DNA from: Xinfangfangia pollutisoli
GTDB taxonomy: Bacteria > Pseudomonadota > Alphaproteobacteria > Rhodobacterales > Rhodobacteraceae
Direction of reading: 5' to 3'
DNA: 64,000 nt
NCBI RefSeq assembly: GCF_020179405.1
Contig: NZ_JAICBZ010000001.1
Location: 124,001 to 188,000, forward strand
Shown here: positions 41,405 through 51,799 of the stretch, piece after piece
Layout: each line of letters starts with the position of its first letter
Position numbering within the stretch: position 1 is the first letter of the stretch
Made by a program: the position numbers and the translations under genes
Notes under the pieces: model-generated
The model's input: the letters and a program-made list of their open reading frames with translations, nothing else
What the model was told of the DNA's origin: nothing
The model's database searches: none

Positions 41405-42583
41405 ATGTTCGAGGACGCTTTGGACCAGAGACTGCCTGCCGCAGCCCGACCTGCGCTGACCGGCAGCGCGCGCGCCGTGTTCCGGCGTCTGGTCGAAGAA
41501 GGCCCCTCGACCCGGCCGCAGATCGGCCAGTCGCTGGGCCTGTCGCGACCGACCATGTCGGCGGCGATTGCCGAACTGGAAAAGCCCGGCCTGGTCGAGA
41601 TGATCGGTGCCGTGCAGGGGCCCCTGGGGCGCAGTGCGGCGCAATACCGGGTGGGGCAGGGCGCGGGCCATGTGATGGCGGTCGATGCGGGATCGACCCA
41701 TGTCAGCCTGCGGGTCTCGACGCTGGACCGGCGGCTTCTGGATGCGCGGGTCTACCGCCTGCCGGTCAGCCAGATCTCGATCAACGATCAGGTCAGCCGC
41801 GCCGTGGCCCAGCAGGTGGCGGCGGCGCTGGCGGCGACGCAGCCCGACTGGGGGCCGCTGCGCGCGCTTGGCATTGCGGTGCCGACGCGGGTTGTGGGGC
41901 CGGGCGGCGATGTGGTGGCCAGCCGCCAGGAAGTGGTGTTCAGCGCCTTCACCCCGCCGCCGGGCGTGGATGTGGTGTTGGAGAACAACGTGAACTGCGC
42001 CGCGGTGGCCGAGCGCCATTACGGCGCGGCGCGGGGCGAGGCGAATTTCGCCTATGTCCAGGTCGGGGTGAAGATCGGCATGGGGCTGATGCTGGGCGAT
42101 CAGCTGATCCGCGGCCGCAACGGCGCCGCGGGCGAGATCGGCCATCTGAGCTTTCCCTTTGCCCCCGGCCTGCAGCCCCGGCCCGGCGAGGCCGAGCAAT
42201 ATCTGGGCACCGAGGCCTTTCTGGCCCGGGTGCGCGCCGACTGGCCGGCCGATGCGGGCACGGCGCCAGCCGACACGGCCGAATTGCTGGCGCTGGCCGG
42301 CGCGGGCCATGCGCTTGCGCTGCAGCATGTGGCGCGCCATGCCGACGACATCGGCGCGACGGTGGCCAGCTGTGTCAGCGTGGTCGATCCCGGTCTTGTC
42401 GTTCTGGGCGGGGGGCTTGGCGCCTCGCCCCTGTTGCTGCCCGGCGTGCGCGAGACGGTGAACCGCCTGTCCTATGCCGCCGAGATCCGGTCCACCCTGC
42501 TGGGCGCCGATGCGACCGTGCTGGGGATCGAGCGGCTGGCCATCGAAACAGCATTGCCGCGGGTGATCGGGCAAGAGGCCTGA
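41405..42583 (+). CDS. ROK-family transcriptional regulator (NagC/XylR type)
   Basis: The 392-residue protein has an N-terminal winged helix (about 20-75; RAVFRRLVEEGPSTRPQIGQSLGLSRPTMSAAI) and a ROK sugar-binding domain (VMAVDAGSTHVSLRVS; NAAVAERHYGAARG; GRNGAAGEIGHLSF; LVVLGGGLGASP). The Cys-rich zinc motif of many ROK proteins (CGxxGCxE) is not visible. It likely represses the sugar importer operon that starts 132 bp downstream and would be relieved by a sugar or sugar phosphate. No good ribosome site precedes ATG 41405; a TTG at 41420 behind GAGGA is a possible alternative. Confidence 0.87.
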   Translation: MFEDALDQRLPAAARPALTGSARAVFRRLVEEGPSTRPQIGQSLGLSRPTMSAAIAELEKPGLVEMIGAVQGPLGRSAAQYRVGQGAGHVMAVDAGSTHVSLRVSTLDRRLLDARVYRLPVSQISINDQVSRAVAQQVAAALAATQPDWGPLRALGIAVPTRVVGPGGDVVASRQEVVFSAFTPPPGVDVVLENNVNCAAVAERHYGAARGEANFAYVQVGVKIGMGLMLGDQLIRGRNGAAGEIGHLSFPFAPGLQPRPGEAEQYLGTEAFLARVRADWPADAGTAPADTAELLALAGAGHALALQHVARHADDIGATVASCVSVVDPGLVVLGGGLGASPLLLPGVRETVNRLSYAAEIRSTLLGADATVLGIERLAIETALPRVIGQEA

Positions 42584-42621
42584 CCTTCCGCAGATTTTGC
42601 CGTCCTGCCTGCAGGAAAGGC

Positions 42622-42662
42622 TTGACGTCTGCCTGTTCGTTTTTATTAGTTAAGCAGCCTAA
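42622..42662 (+). promoter_or_regulatory. Promoter with overlapping ROK-type operator
   Basis: TTGACG (42622-42627) and ATTAGT (42645-42650) are spaced 17 bp like a sigma-70 promoter. The -10 lies inside TTAGTTAAGCAGCCTAA (42646-42662), whose TTAG/CTAA ends and AT-rich style recall NagC/Mlc operators. Repressor bound there would block RNA polymerase. The sugar-receptor gene begins 53 bp later. Confidence 0.55.
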
Positions 42663-42715
42663 CACATAAGGGCGGCGGGCCGTCCCCGACGGCGCGGGTT
42701 CCAACAGGAGGAAAA

Positions 42716-43990
42716 ATGAAGACGCACAGCACTCTTCGTTCCGGGGCGGCCGGGATTGCCGCGCTGGTCGCAATGTCGATGGCGGGCATCGCCGCCGCGC
42801 AGGATGTGACGCTGGAATACTGGGTCTATTCCGACTTCGCCCAGGGCGAGGCGCTGGCCCTGCAGCAGGACTTCATCAAGGAATTCACCGCCGCGCATCC
42901 GGGCGTGACGGTGAACATCGTCGGCAAGGGCGATGACGACCTGACCGCGGGCCAGGTGGCGGGTGCGGCCAGCGGCAACCTGCCGGACGTGTTCATGAAT
43001 GCCCAATCGGTCGGCGCCCAGCTGGTCGAGGTGGGGGCGCTGGACAATCTGTACAGCAAATGGATGGCCATGCCCGAAGCGTTTCGGGCCCAGTTCGACG
43101 AATCGGCCCTGGCCGCCTGCATGCCGCGCCCCGAAGAGCTGTACTGCCTGCCCTATACCGGCTTCGGCTCGCTTCTCTATCGCAACCTGACCGTGCTGGA
43201 GAAGGCCGGGATCGACGCCTCGGTGCCGCCGGCCAGCTGGGCCGACTGGTATGCGCAGATGCAGGCCGTCAAGGCGGCGGGTCTTTATGCGATCCCGGAT
43301 GAGACGCTGGTCTTCAACTCGATCGCCGAGATCTACGCGACCTCGGGCAGCACCGAGACCTGGGGTTTCGACTGGGAAAACCGCAAGACCCGGATCGACC
43401 CGGCGATCATGACCAAGGTGCTGCAGAAATTCGTCGACATGAAGGATCTGAACACCGGCACCAGCCGCAACGATCAGGCGACGAAGGATCTGTTCATCTC
43501 GGATCAGCTGGCCTTCCACACGGTCGGCCCCTGGGTCAACCCGACCTATGCCGAGGCGGCCAAGGCCAGCGGGCTGAAATACGATTTCGTGCTGATCCCG
43601 GGCGACGAGCCGGGCAAGACCGGCGGCATCCGCAGCTATGAGATGATCGGCGTGGCGCCGGGCCCGAATGCGGAAATCGCCTTCGAATTCGCGGCCTTCA
43701 TCACCGAGAAGGCGCAGATGGCCCGCTGGGCCAAGCTTCTGTCGCGCTACAACGCCAATGCCGCGGCCATGGCCGACCCCGATGTCTCGGCGCTGCCCCT
43801 GATCAAGGTCTCGGTCGATGCGGCGCATGGCGCGATGGATGTGGCGGCGCCCTATTTCATCGATTCGGTGCCCAGCTGCTACAACGCGACGGTGATCGAC
43901 TTCGCCTCGGCCACGGCCGATGGGGAATACACGCCCGAAGAGGGCGCCAAGGCGATGATCGAAGAGCTGAACGCCTGCCTGGCCCAATAG
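42716..43990 (+). CDS. ABC transporter sugar-binding protein (family 1)
   Basis: The 424-residue periplasmic receptor has a Sec signal (about 1-27, ending GIAAAQ) and a mature region with LEYWVYSDFAQGEALALQQDF, NIVGKGDDDLTAGQVAGAASGNLPDVFMN and ELYCLPYTGFGSLLYRN, the arrangement of MalE/UgpB-type sugar receptors. AGGAGG precedes the start. It is the first gene after the putative ROK-controlled promoter and is followed by two permeases and an ATPase. Ligand unknown; the kinase and SIS protein downstream suggest an amino sugar or glycosylated amine. Confidence 0.92.
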   Translation: MKTHSTLRSGAAGIAALVAMSMAGIAAAQDVTLEYWVYSDFAQGEALALQQDFIKEFTAAHPGVTVNIVGKGDDDLTAGQVAGAASGNLPDVFMNAQSVGAQLVEVGALDNLYSKWMAMPEAFRAQFDESALAACMPRPEELYCLPYTGFGSLLYRNLTVLEKAGIDASVPPASWADWYAQMQAVKAAGLYAIPDETLVFNSIAEIYATSGSTETWGFDWENRKTRIDPAIMTKVLQKFVDMKDLNTGTSRNDQATKDLFISDQLAFHTVGPWVNPTYAEAAKASGLKYDFVLIPGDEPGKTGGIRSYEMIGVAPGPNAEIAFEFAAFITEKAQMARWAKLLSRYNANAAAMADPDVSALPLIKVSVDAAHGAMDVAAPYFIDSVPSCYNATVIDFASATADGEYTPEEGAKAMIEELNACLAQ

Positions 43991-44055
43991 GCCCTGCGCG
44001 ATCCAAATCCCTGCGGTCGGCCAAGGTGCCGGCCGCATCCCCTGACGGAGCCCGC

Positions 44056-44943
44056 ATGTCCCTGCGCCGCCATCTGCCGCATTACCTCATGATCGCGCCG
44101 TTCATGATCCTGTTCGCGGTCTTCTTCCTGTATCCGATCCTGAGCGGCTTCTATTACAGCTTCCACGACTGGAACGGCGCCAAGCCGCCGGAATTCGTGG
44201 GCCTGCAGAATTACGAGAAGATCCTGGCCTCGCGCGATTTCAGCCGGGCCATGGGCAACCTGCTGATCTATATCGCGATCACCGTGCCCCTGGGCATTCT
44301 GGTGGCGCTTGGCCTGGCTTTGCTGGTCGACAGTTTCACCGGCCGTTGGGCGAATTTCTTCCGCAACGCCTATTTCATGCCGGTCGTGCTGCCCGCCTTT
44401 CTGGCGGCGACGATCTGGCGCTGGATCTATGCGCCCAATCTGGGGCTGTTGAATGTGATCCTGGGCTGGTTCGGCGCGGGTTCGGTGAACTTTCTGAACG
44501 ACACCGGCACGATGATGTATGCGCTGATCGCCGTCGATGTCTGGGTCTCGGCCGGGTTCAACATGGTGATCCTGCTGGCCGGGCTGAAGAACATCCCGAC
44601 CGAGCTGTACGAGGCCGCGCGGCTCGATGGCGCCAACAAGTGGCAGCAGATCGTGCATGTGACCGTGCCGATGCTGGCGCCGGTCCTGTTCTTCGTCTTC
44701 ACCTACGGGCTGATCTCGGCGATGCAGGTCTTCGACAAGCCCTGGCTGCTGACCGGATCGTCCTTCACCAGCTATGGCGGGCGGCGCAATGCGCTGCTGT
44801 TTCCGGTGATGGACATGATGGGCCGCGCCTTCGGCGGGGTGAAGTTCGGCGAGGCCGCCGCCTATGGCTTCCTGCTGACCCTGGCGATCATCGCCATCAC
44901 CGCCGCCATGTTCCTGTTGCGCAGCTGGAGAGAGCGGAGATGA
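44056..44943 (+). CDS. ABC sugar transporter permease 1 (MalF/UgpA type)
   Basis: The 295-residue membrane protein has six hydrophobic segments (first: LMIAPFMILFAVFFLYPILSGF) and the EAA loop YEAARLDGANKWQQIVHVTVPMLAPVL (about 195-221), which docks to the ATPase. ATG 44056 is preceded by GGAG; a start at 44026 adds 10 unlikely residues. It overlaps permease 2 by 4 bp. Confidence 0.92.
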   Translation: MSLRRHLPHYLMIAPFMILFAVFFLYPILSGFYYSFHDWNGAKPPEFVGLQNYEKILASRDFSRAMGNLLIYIAITVPLGILVALGLALLVDSFTGRWANFFRNAYFMPVVLPAFLAATIWRWIYAPNLGLLNVILGWFGAGSVNFLNDTGTMMYALIAVDVWVSAGFNMVILLAGLKNIPTELYEAARLDGANKWQQIVHVTVPMLAPVLFFVFTYGLISAMQVFDKPWLLTGSSFTSYGGRRNALLFPVMDMMGRAFGGVKFGEAAAYGFLLTLAIIAITAAMFLLRSWRERR

Positions 44944-45785
44944 ATGCCGTTACCGCAGGCGTCACCCCCTGGACGGTGGCGAAATGGATGCTGGCCTTGG
45001 CGATTGCCGTCGTGGCGCTGTTCCCGATCTGGTGGATGATCAACGTGGTCTTCGCCCTGCCGGGCGAGCCGGTGTCGCTGAACCCGCGGCTCTGGCCCAC
45101 CTCGCTTTCGGCGGGGTTCGACAAGATCCACATGATCTTTGCCGAGACCGGCTATCTGCGCGCCTATGCGATCTCGCTGCTTTACGCGGTGCTGACCATC
45201 GCGGGCGTGCTGCTGTTCGGATCGCTGGCGGCCTTCGAATTCTCGCTGTTCGACTTTCCGGGCCGCAAGGCGCTGTTTGCCGTGGTCATGCTGTCTTTGA
45301 TGGTGCCGACGGCGGTGACGGTGATTCCGACCTATCTGCTGACGGCGCGGATCGGCTGGCTGAATTCGATGCAGGGGCTGGTCGTGCCCGGCCTGGCCTC
45401 GGCCTTCGGGCTGTTCATGCTGGTGCAGTTCATGCGCGCCATCCCGAAGGACATGATCGAGGCCGCGCGGCTGGATGGTGCCAGCCATTTCCAGATCTAC
45501 TGGCATGTCGCGCTGCCCTTGTGCCGCAATGCCATGGTCACGCTGGCGATCCTGACCTTCATGCAGACCTGGGGCAATTACATGTGGCCGCTGATCGTGG
45601 CCACCAAGCCCGAAATGTACACCGTCGGTCAGGTCGTGGGCCTGTTCAACTCGCCCCTGTCGCACCACACGGTCGACACGGTCATGACCGCCAATCTTCT
45701 GGCCGCGATCCCGCCCTTGCTGTTCTTCCTGATCTTCCAGCGCAAGATCGTTGAAGGCATCGCCATGTCGGGAAGCAAGGGCTGA
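44940..45785 (+). CDS. ABC sugar transporter permease 2 (MalG/UgpE type)
   Basis: The 281-residue protein pairs with permease 1. It has six hydrophobic segments and the EAA loop IEAARLDGASHFQIYWHVALPLCRNAMV (about 176-203). The ATGA at 44940-44943 gives the start; a longer reading in this frame is only the shadow of permease 1. Confidence 0.92.
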   Translation: MNAVTAGVTPWTVAKWMLALAIAVVALFPIWWMINVVFALPGEPVSLNPRLWPTSLSAGFDKIHMIFAETGYLRAYAISLLYAVLTIAGVLLFGSLAAFEFSLFDFPGRKALFAVVMLSLMVPTAVTVIPTYLLTARIGWLNSMQGLVVPGLASAFGLFMLVQFMRAIPKDMIEAARLDGASHFQIYWHVALPLCRNAMVTLAILTFMQTWGNYMWPLIVATKPEMYTVGQVVGLFNSPLSHHTVDTVMTANLLAAIPPLLFFLIFQRKIVEGIAMSGSKG

Positions 45786-45796
45786 TCGGAGCAAAC

Positions 45797-46902
<1,106 letters not shown>

Positions 46903-46906
<4 letters not shown>

Positions 46907-47850
46907 TGCAGGCACAGCGGGACGAAACGGCGCTGATCGTCGGGATCGACATCGGCGGCACGAAAACGCATCTGCGCGCGCTGCCGCTGGGCGGCGAAGG
47001 CGCGCCGCGCGATCTGGTGATCGCCAGCCGCGACTGGCGGGTGCGCGACTGGCAGCGCGACGCGGCGCGGCTGTTGGAGATCATGCAGGACCTGACCGGC
47101 GGCGCGCGGGTCGCGGCCCTGGGCGTGGGCGCGCATGGCTGCGACGATGCGGCGGAATGCGCGGCGTTCCAGCAGGCCTTCGCCGCGCAGACCGCGCTTC
47201 CGCTGCGGGTGGTCAACGATGCCGAGTTGATGCCCTTGGCGCTGGGGCTGCAGGGCCAGATCGGCGTGGTGGCGGGAACCGGGTCCATCGCCGTTTGCCG
47301 GCCCGACGGCGGCGGCATGCTGGTTGCCGGCGGCTGGGGCTGGATCGTCGGCGACGAGGGCAGCGCCCCCAGCCTGGTGCGCGAGGCGGTGCGCGCCGTG
47401 GCGCGGCATTTCGATGCCGGCGGCGGGCGGGACGAGCCGCTGGTCGAGGCGATCTTTGCCGCGTTGCAGGTGCCTTCGGTGCCGCGGCTGGGCAGCGTGC
47501 TGTCGGAGATGCGCTCGGCCGCCGAAGTCGGGCGGCATGCGCCGGCGGTCTTTGCCGCGGCCGAAGCCGGATCGGTGCTGGCGCGCGACGTGATCCGCGA
47601 GGGCGGCCGGGCGCTGGCCGATCTGGCGGTGCTGGTGCAGCGGCGCGGCGCGGGTGCGGGCCATGCGGTGGCCGGCGGCAGCGTGATCGCCGCCCAGCCG
47701 CTTCTGTGGCAGGCCTTTGCCCAGGGCCTGACCGAGGCCAGCGCCGGCGCGCTTCAGCCGCATCTTTTCATCGGAAAGCCGGTCGAGGGCGCCTGTCGCC
47801 TGGCCGCCGGGCTTGCCGTCACCCCCGGGGCCGCGGCTGCGCTGCCCTGA
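46903..47850 (+). CDS. BadF/BadG-family sugar kinase (N-acetylglucosamine-kinase-like)
   Basis: The 315-residue product shows the ASKHA phosphotransferase pattern: VGIDIGGTKTHLRAL (phosphate 1, about 13-27), VNDAELMPLALG (about 104-115), VVAGTGSIAV (phosphate 2) and GGWGWIVGDEGSAPSLVREAVRA, the hallmark GGWGxxxGDEGS of BadF-type N-acetylhexosamine kinases. The enzyme likely phosphorylates the sugar brought in by the ABC importer. It overlaps the ATPase gene by 4 bp and is followed by a SIS protein. Confidence 0.88.
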
Positions 47851-47869
47851 TCTCAGGAAGGACCTAGAC

Positions 47870-48865
47870 GTGAGCTATCGTTCCACCATCGCCCGCCAGC
47901 CCGAGGCGCTGGCCGATACCCATGCCGCCGTGAAGGCGGAACTGGCCGGGATGGATCTGTCGATCCTGGACAAGCCGGTGATCGGCGTCACCGGCATCGG
48001 CGCCAGCTTTGCCGCCGCCACCGTGGTTGCGGCCGAGATGCAGGCGCAGGGCAAGCGCGCCTTCGCCATCCGCTCGGTCGACATGGACCGCGGGCTGGAT
48101 CTGTGCGACGCGCTGGTCGGCCTGTCGCATCGCGGCCGCAGCGTCGAAACCGTGGCGGCGCTGGAAAAGCTGCCGCAGGCGGCGCGGCTGGCCATCACCA
48201 ATGATCCCGAAAGCCCGCTGGCCAAGGCCGCCAACCTGCATCTGCGGCTGGCCAATGGCTCGGACGCGACGCCGTCCAGCACCGGCTACACCGCCACGCT
48301 TCTGGCCGCCGGCATGGCGTTTGAAACGCTGATGGGGGCGGCCGATTCCTTCGCGGCGATCCCGGCCTTGGCCACCGAGGTTCTGGCCACGGCCGGCGCC
48401 AAGATGAAACGTCTGGCTGCGCTGATGCCTGCGCGCCGGGCGGTGGATTGCGTCGGCGCCGGCGCGGCGCTTGGCACGGCCGATGGCGCCTCGCTGCTGA
48501 TCCGCGAAGCCTCGCGCATTCCGGCGGCGGCCTATGACACGCGGCATTACCTGCACGGGCCGATGGAAAGCATGGATGCGGGCACGGCGGTGGTGCTGTT
48601 CGGCGCCGGGCGCGAGGTGGAACTGGCCCAGCATCTGCAGAAGATCGGCTGCCCGGCGCTTTTGGTGACCACGGCCGAGGGCGTGGCCGAGGGCGATCTG
48701 CTGACCGTGATCAAGGTGCCGGCGGTGGAAAACCGCATCGCGCAGGGCATCATCGACATTTTCGCGGCCCAGCTGCTGGCAGCGGAACTGTCGGATGCGG
48801 CGGGGCTGACCGATACGAAGTTCCGCTATCGCATGTCGGATACCAAGGTGCCGGTCGCCGGCTGA
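47870..48865 (+). CDS. SIS-domain phosphosugar isomerase/deaminase-like protein
   Basis: The 331-residue protein has two sugar-isomerase domains (about 35-170 and 190-325), with GVTGIGASFAAATVVAAEM, LVGLSHRGRSVETVAAL (phosphosugar Ser loop, about 80-96), AVDCVGAGAALGTADGASLLIREAS and DTRHYLHGPMESM, the last being the typical active-site loop of GlmS/AgaS/FrlB-like enzymes. No glutaminase domain is present, so it is a deaminase or deglycase rather than a synthase. I picked GTG 47870 behind AGGAAGGA; an ATG at 47813 would overlap the kinase by 38 bp. Confidence 0.87.
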   Translation: MSYRSTIARQPEALADTHAAVKAELAGMDLSILDKPVIGVTGIGASFAAATVVAAEMQAQGKRAFAIRSVDMDRGLDLCDALVGLSHRGRSVETVAALEKLPQAARLAITNDPESPLAKAANLHLRLANGSDATPSSTGYTATLLAAGMAFETLMGAADSFAAIPALATEVLATAGAKMKRLAALMPARRAVDCVGAGAALGTADGASLLIREASRIPAAAYDTRHYLHGPMESMDAGTAVVLFGAGREVELAQHLQKIGCPALLVTTAEGVAEGDLLTVIKVPAVENRIAQGIIDIFAAQLLAAELSDAAGLTDTKFRYRMSDTKVPVAG

Positions 48866-48870
48866 CCCAA

Positions 48871-48903
48871 AAGGCCTCGGGCCCTGACCGGGTCCGAGGC
48901 CTT
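48871..48903. terminator. Strong bidirectional terminator
   Basis: Two 14-base arms, AAGGCCTCGGGCCC (48871-48884) and GGGTCCGAGGCCTT (48890-48903), pair over the full length with one G-U pair, around the loop TGACC. Arms end in AA/TT runs, so the hairpin has A/U tails in both directions. It sits between the convergent SIS gene (ends 48865) and dehydrogenase gene (ends 48920). Confidence 0.85.
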
Positions 48904-48919
48904 GCTGTTTCGCGCGGGC

Positions 48920-50302
48920 CTAGCCGCGGTCGCTGAACGGGCCTTCCAGGCCGGTCTCCCGCAGAAGCGCGGCCAGCCGGTTCGCGGCCAGCATCAGCGC
49001 CTCGCCCGCGGGTTCGGGGCCCTGGTCGGCCAAGGCGTCCAGGCCCGCCACCAGCGCCCGGGCCTGGGTCTGCAGCGCGGCGAAGCGCGTTGCATCGGCC
49101 TGCAGCGCCGCCAATTGCCGCGCCGTGACCCCGCCCATGCCCGAGGGCCGGGTCGAGCCCGCATCGCGATAGCCCTCGGGCAGATCGCCCTTCAGGTTGC
49201 GGATCTCGTGCCGGTCGATCGCATCGAGGATCTGGTCCACCGCCTGGATCGCGCCGGCAACCCGGGTCGGGTGGTCGGTATCGGCGGCAGCATGGGGCAG
49301 CAGCGTCAGCTTCTCGGCATGGTCGGGCAGCAGCGCCAGATAGGGCTGCATCGGCCCCGACAGCGCGCCGGTTTCGGCATCGCGGAACAGATCGGCGTCG
49401 ATCACCGCATGGCCGACCGTGCCCGCGGCCAGGGCGCGGCCCAGTGCCGGCACATCGACCAACTCGCCGCGGTCGAAATTGATCAGCACAGCGCCCCGGG
49501 CCAGCGCGCCCAGAACCTCGGCCCCGATCAGCCCGGCATTGGCCGGGCCCGCCGGGCCCATCGGCCCCAGCCCCAGATGCACCGACAGCGCATCGGCGCC
49601 GCGCGCCGCCTCGGCCGGGGTGGCGGCATAGGTGAAGCCTTCGCTTTCGATCCAGACCCGGTGGCGGGGCCTTGCATGGATGCGCACCTCCATGCCGAAG
49701 GCGCGGGCCAGTTTGGCGACCTCGCGCCCGATATTGCCATAGCCGATCACGGCGAAGACCCGGCCTTCCAGCTTGGCGGTCGGGAAGCGCACCAGATCGC
49801 GGCCGGTGTCGAAATCGCCGGCCGAGACCAGCGCATTCAGCCGGTCGAAGGGCAGATCGGGGCGCAGGCGAAGAAGCGCCTTCATCACCATCTGCGCCGT
49901 GGCGCGCGCATTGATGCCGGGCGTGTTCATCAGGGGGGCCGTGCCCCCCTTGCCATCGCCGCCGCCCCAGCTGGCCGAGCCCATATTGCCGGTGCCCGCG
50001 CCGATGCGGACGCCGCCCTTGGCGAAACGGGTGCCGGCGGGCAGGAAGGTTGCCGCCGCGATCACCGCGTCATAAGTGCCGTCGCCCGCCTCGGCCAGCA
50101 ACTCGGCCTCGGTCGACAGCATCGGCAGGTAGTAGAATTGCGGCCCCTGGCCCGAAGGCGCGGGCAGATCGCGGGCCGAGCCTTCGTGAAAGGCCCCGCC
50201 GCGCTTTTCGATATGGGCGCGGACGGCCGAGGCATCGGGCCGCCCGTCTGGCCCGGGGGCCAGACCGACCAGGTCGCAGATCAGGATTTTCGCATCGGTC
50301 AT
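48920..50302 (-). CDS. D-2-hydroxyacid dehydrogenase family protein, long variant
   Basis: The 460-residue protein has a D-2-hydroxyacid dehydrogenase core (about 20-370) with Rossmann motif VIGYGNIGREVAKLA (about 189-203), the Arg in NFDRGELVDVPAL and a His in LLPHAAADT. The usual catalytic Glu (in xxFExEP) is not evident, since that stretch reads DADLFRDAET. A C-terminal extension of about 70 residues, helical and Ala/Leu-rich, is unusual. It may be a paralogue with altered activity. It is the last gene of the 11-gene operon. Confidence 0.75.
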   Translation of the reverse strand: MTDAKILICDLVGLAPGPDGRPDASAVRAHIEKRGGAFHEGSARDLPAPSGQGPQFYYLPMLSTEAELLAEAGDGTYDAVIAAATFLPAGTRFAKGGVRIGAGTGNMGSASWGGGDGKGGTAPLMNTPGINARATAQMVMKALLRLRPDLPFDRLNALVSAGDFDTGRDLVRFPTAKLEGRVFAVIGYGNIGREVAKLARAFGMEVRIHARPRHRVWIESEGFTYAATPAEAARGADALSVHLGLGPMGPAGPANAGLIGAEVLGALARGAVLINFDRGELVDVPALGRALAAGTVGHAVIDADLFRDAETGALSGPMQPYLALLPDHAEKLTLLPHAAADTDHPTRVAGAIQAVDQILDAIDRHEIRNLKGDLPEGYRDAGSTRPSGMGGVTARQLAALQADATRFAALQTQARALVAGLDALADQGPEPAGEALMLAANRLAALLRETGLEGPFSDRG

Positions 50303-50319
50303 GTCGGGCCCTTTCGACG

Positions 50320-51756
50320 TCAGGAGAACAGTTCCGACACAAACTTGACCCGCTGGAAGGCTTCAAGTCCCTCGATGCCGCTTTCCGACCCCCAGCCGGA
50401 TTCATTCACCCCCCCGAACGGGGTTTCGGGGGTCGAGATCATCGTGTGGTTGACCCCGACCAGGCCGGCATTCAGCGCGGCCTCGGCATCGCGGGCGGTG
50501 GCGCCGTCGCGGGTGAAGACGAAAGAGGCCAGGCCGTAGGGCAGGGCATTGGCCCGCGCGATCGCCTCGTCGAAACTGGCGAAGGACTGGATCGAGGCCA
50601 CCGGGCCGAAGGGTTCTTCGGACATGATCCGGGCGGCGTCGGGCACATGGTTCAAGACGGTGGGCGCGTAGAAATTGCCCGGCCGGTTCAGCCGGTGGCC
50701 GCCGGTCATCAGCGTTGCACCCTTGTCGACCGCATCCTCGACCAGCGCATGCACCGCATCGCAGCGCCGCGCGGCGATCATCGGGCCCATCTGGGTTGCA
50801 GGCTCGATGCCTTCGCCCACGCTCAGCGCGGCGGCCTTGGCGGCCAGGCCGTGGGCGAAACGCTCGGCCACCGTTTCATGCACGAAGAAACGGGTGGGTG
50901 AGGTGCAGACCTGGCCCGCGTTGCGGAACTTGGCCGCGGCCAGCGTGGCCACCGCATGATCGACATCGGCATCGCCGAAGACCAGCACCGGCGCATGGCC
51001 GCCCAGTTCCATCGTCGTGCGCTTCAGCGTATCGGCCGACAGCCGCAGCAGATGCTTGCCCACCGCGGTCGAGCCGGTCAGCGTGACCTTCTTCGGAATG
51101 GGCGAGGCCAGAAGATGGCGCGAGATCATGTCGGGCACGCCGAAGACCAGGTTCAGAACTCCGCGCGGCAGGCCGGCCTCCTGGAAGCAGCGCGCGAAGG
51201 CGACGGCGGTGCCGGGGGTTTCCTCGGCGGCCTTCAGGATGATCGAACAGCCGGCCGCCAGCGCGCCCGAGATCTTGCGGATCACGTTCGAGGCGGGGAA
51301 GTTCCAGGCGGCGAAGGCCGCGACCGGGCCCACGGGTTCCTTGTAGACCATCTGGCGCTGGCCCGGCATGCGGCCCGGCACGATCCGGCCATAGGCGCGC
51401 TTGCCCTCTTCGGCATACCAGCGGGTGGCTTCGGCCGAGAAGGCGATCTCGCCACGGGATTCGGCCAGCGGCTTGCCGTTTTCCAGCGTCAGCACCCGGG
51501 CGATGGTTTCCAGCCGCGCGTCGATCAGCGCGGCGGCCTTCATCATCACCTTGTAGCGGCCAAGCGCGGTTTCTGCCTTCCAGATCGCGAAGCCGCGTTC
51601 GGCGGCGGCCAGCGCCTCGTCCAGATCGGCGGCGCTGGCATGGGGCACCCGGGTCAGCTCGGCGCCGGTGGCGGGGTTCAGCAACGGATGATCCTGGCCT
51701 TCGCTGCCGGCGCGGAACACGCCGTCGATCAGCAGCTCGATCTTTTCCTCGTACAT
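50320..51756 (-). CDS. NAD-dependent succinate-semialdehyde dehydrogenase-type ALDH
   Basis: The 478-residue ALDH carries AAWNFPASN (about 148), [18 protein letters not shown] with the base Glu (about 248) and NAGQVCTSPTRFFV with the nucleophile Cys (about 282). Similarity in layout and motifs to the ALDH at 38818 is high. In hydroxyproline breakdown a 2-oxoglutarate-semialdehyde dehydrogenase is the last step, and this enzyme would be suited; succinate semialdehyde is the alternative. Confidence 0.9.
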   Translation of the reverse strand: MYEEKIELLIDGVFRAGSEGQDHPLLNPATGAELTRVPHASAADLDEALAAAERGFAIWKAETALGRYKVMMKAAALIDARLETIARVLTLENGKPLAESRGEIAFSAEATRWYAEEGKRAYGRIVPGRMPGQRQMVYKEPVGPVAAFAAWNFPASNVIRKISGALAAGCSIILKAAEETPGTAVAFARCFQEAGLPRGVLNLVFGVPDMISRHLLASPIPKKVTLTGSTAVGKHLLRLSADTLKRTTMELGGHAPVLVFGDADVDHAVATLAAAKFRNAGQVCTSPTRFFVHETVAERFAHGLAAKAAALSVGEGIEPATQMGPMIAARRCDAVHALVEDAVDKGATLMTGGHRLNRPGNFYAPTVLNHVPDAARIMSEEPFGPVASIQSFASFDEAIARANALPYGLASFVFTRDGATARDAEAALNAGLVGVNHTMISTPETPFGGVNESGWGSESGIEGLEAFQRVKFVSELFS

Positions 51757-51799
51757 CGTCTTCTCCTTTCCGGCCGCCGGGGCCGGCCAAATGGACCGC

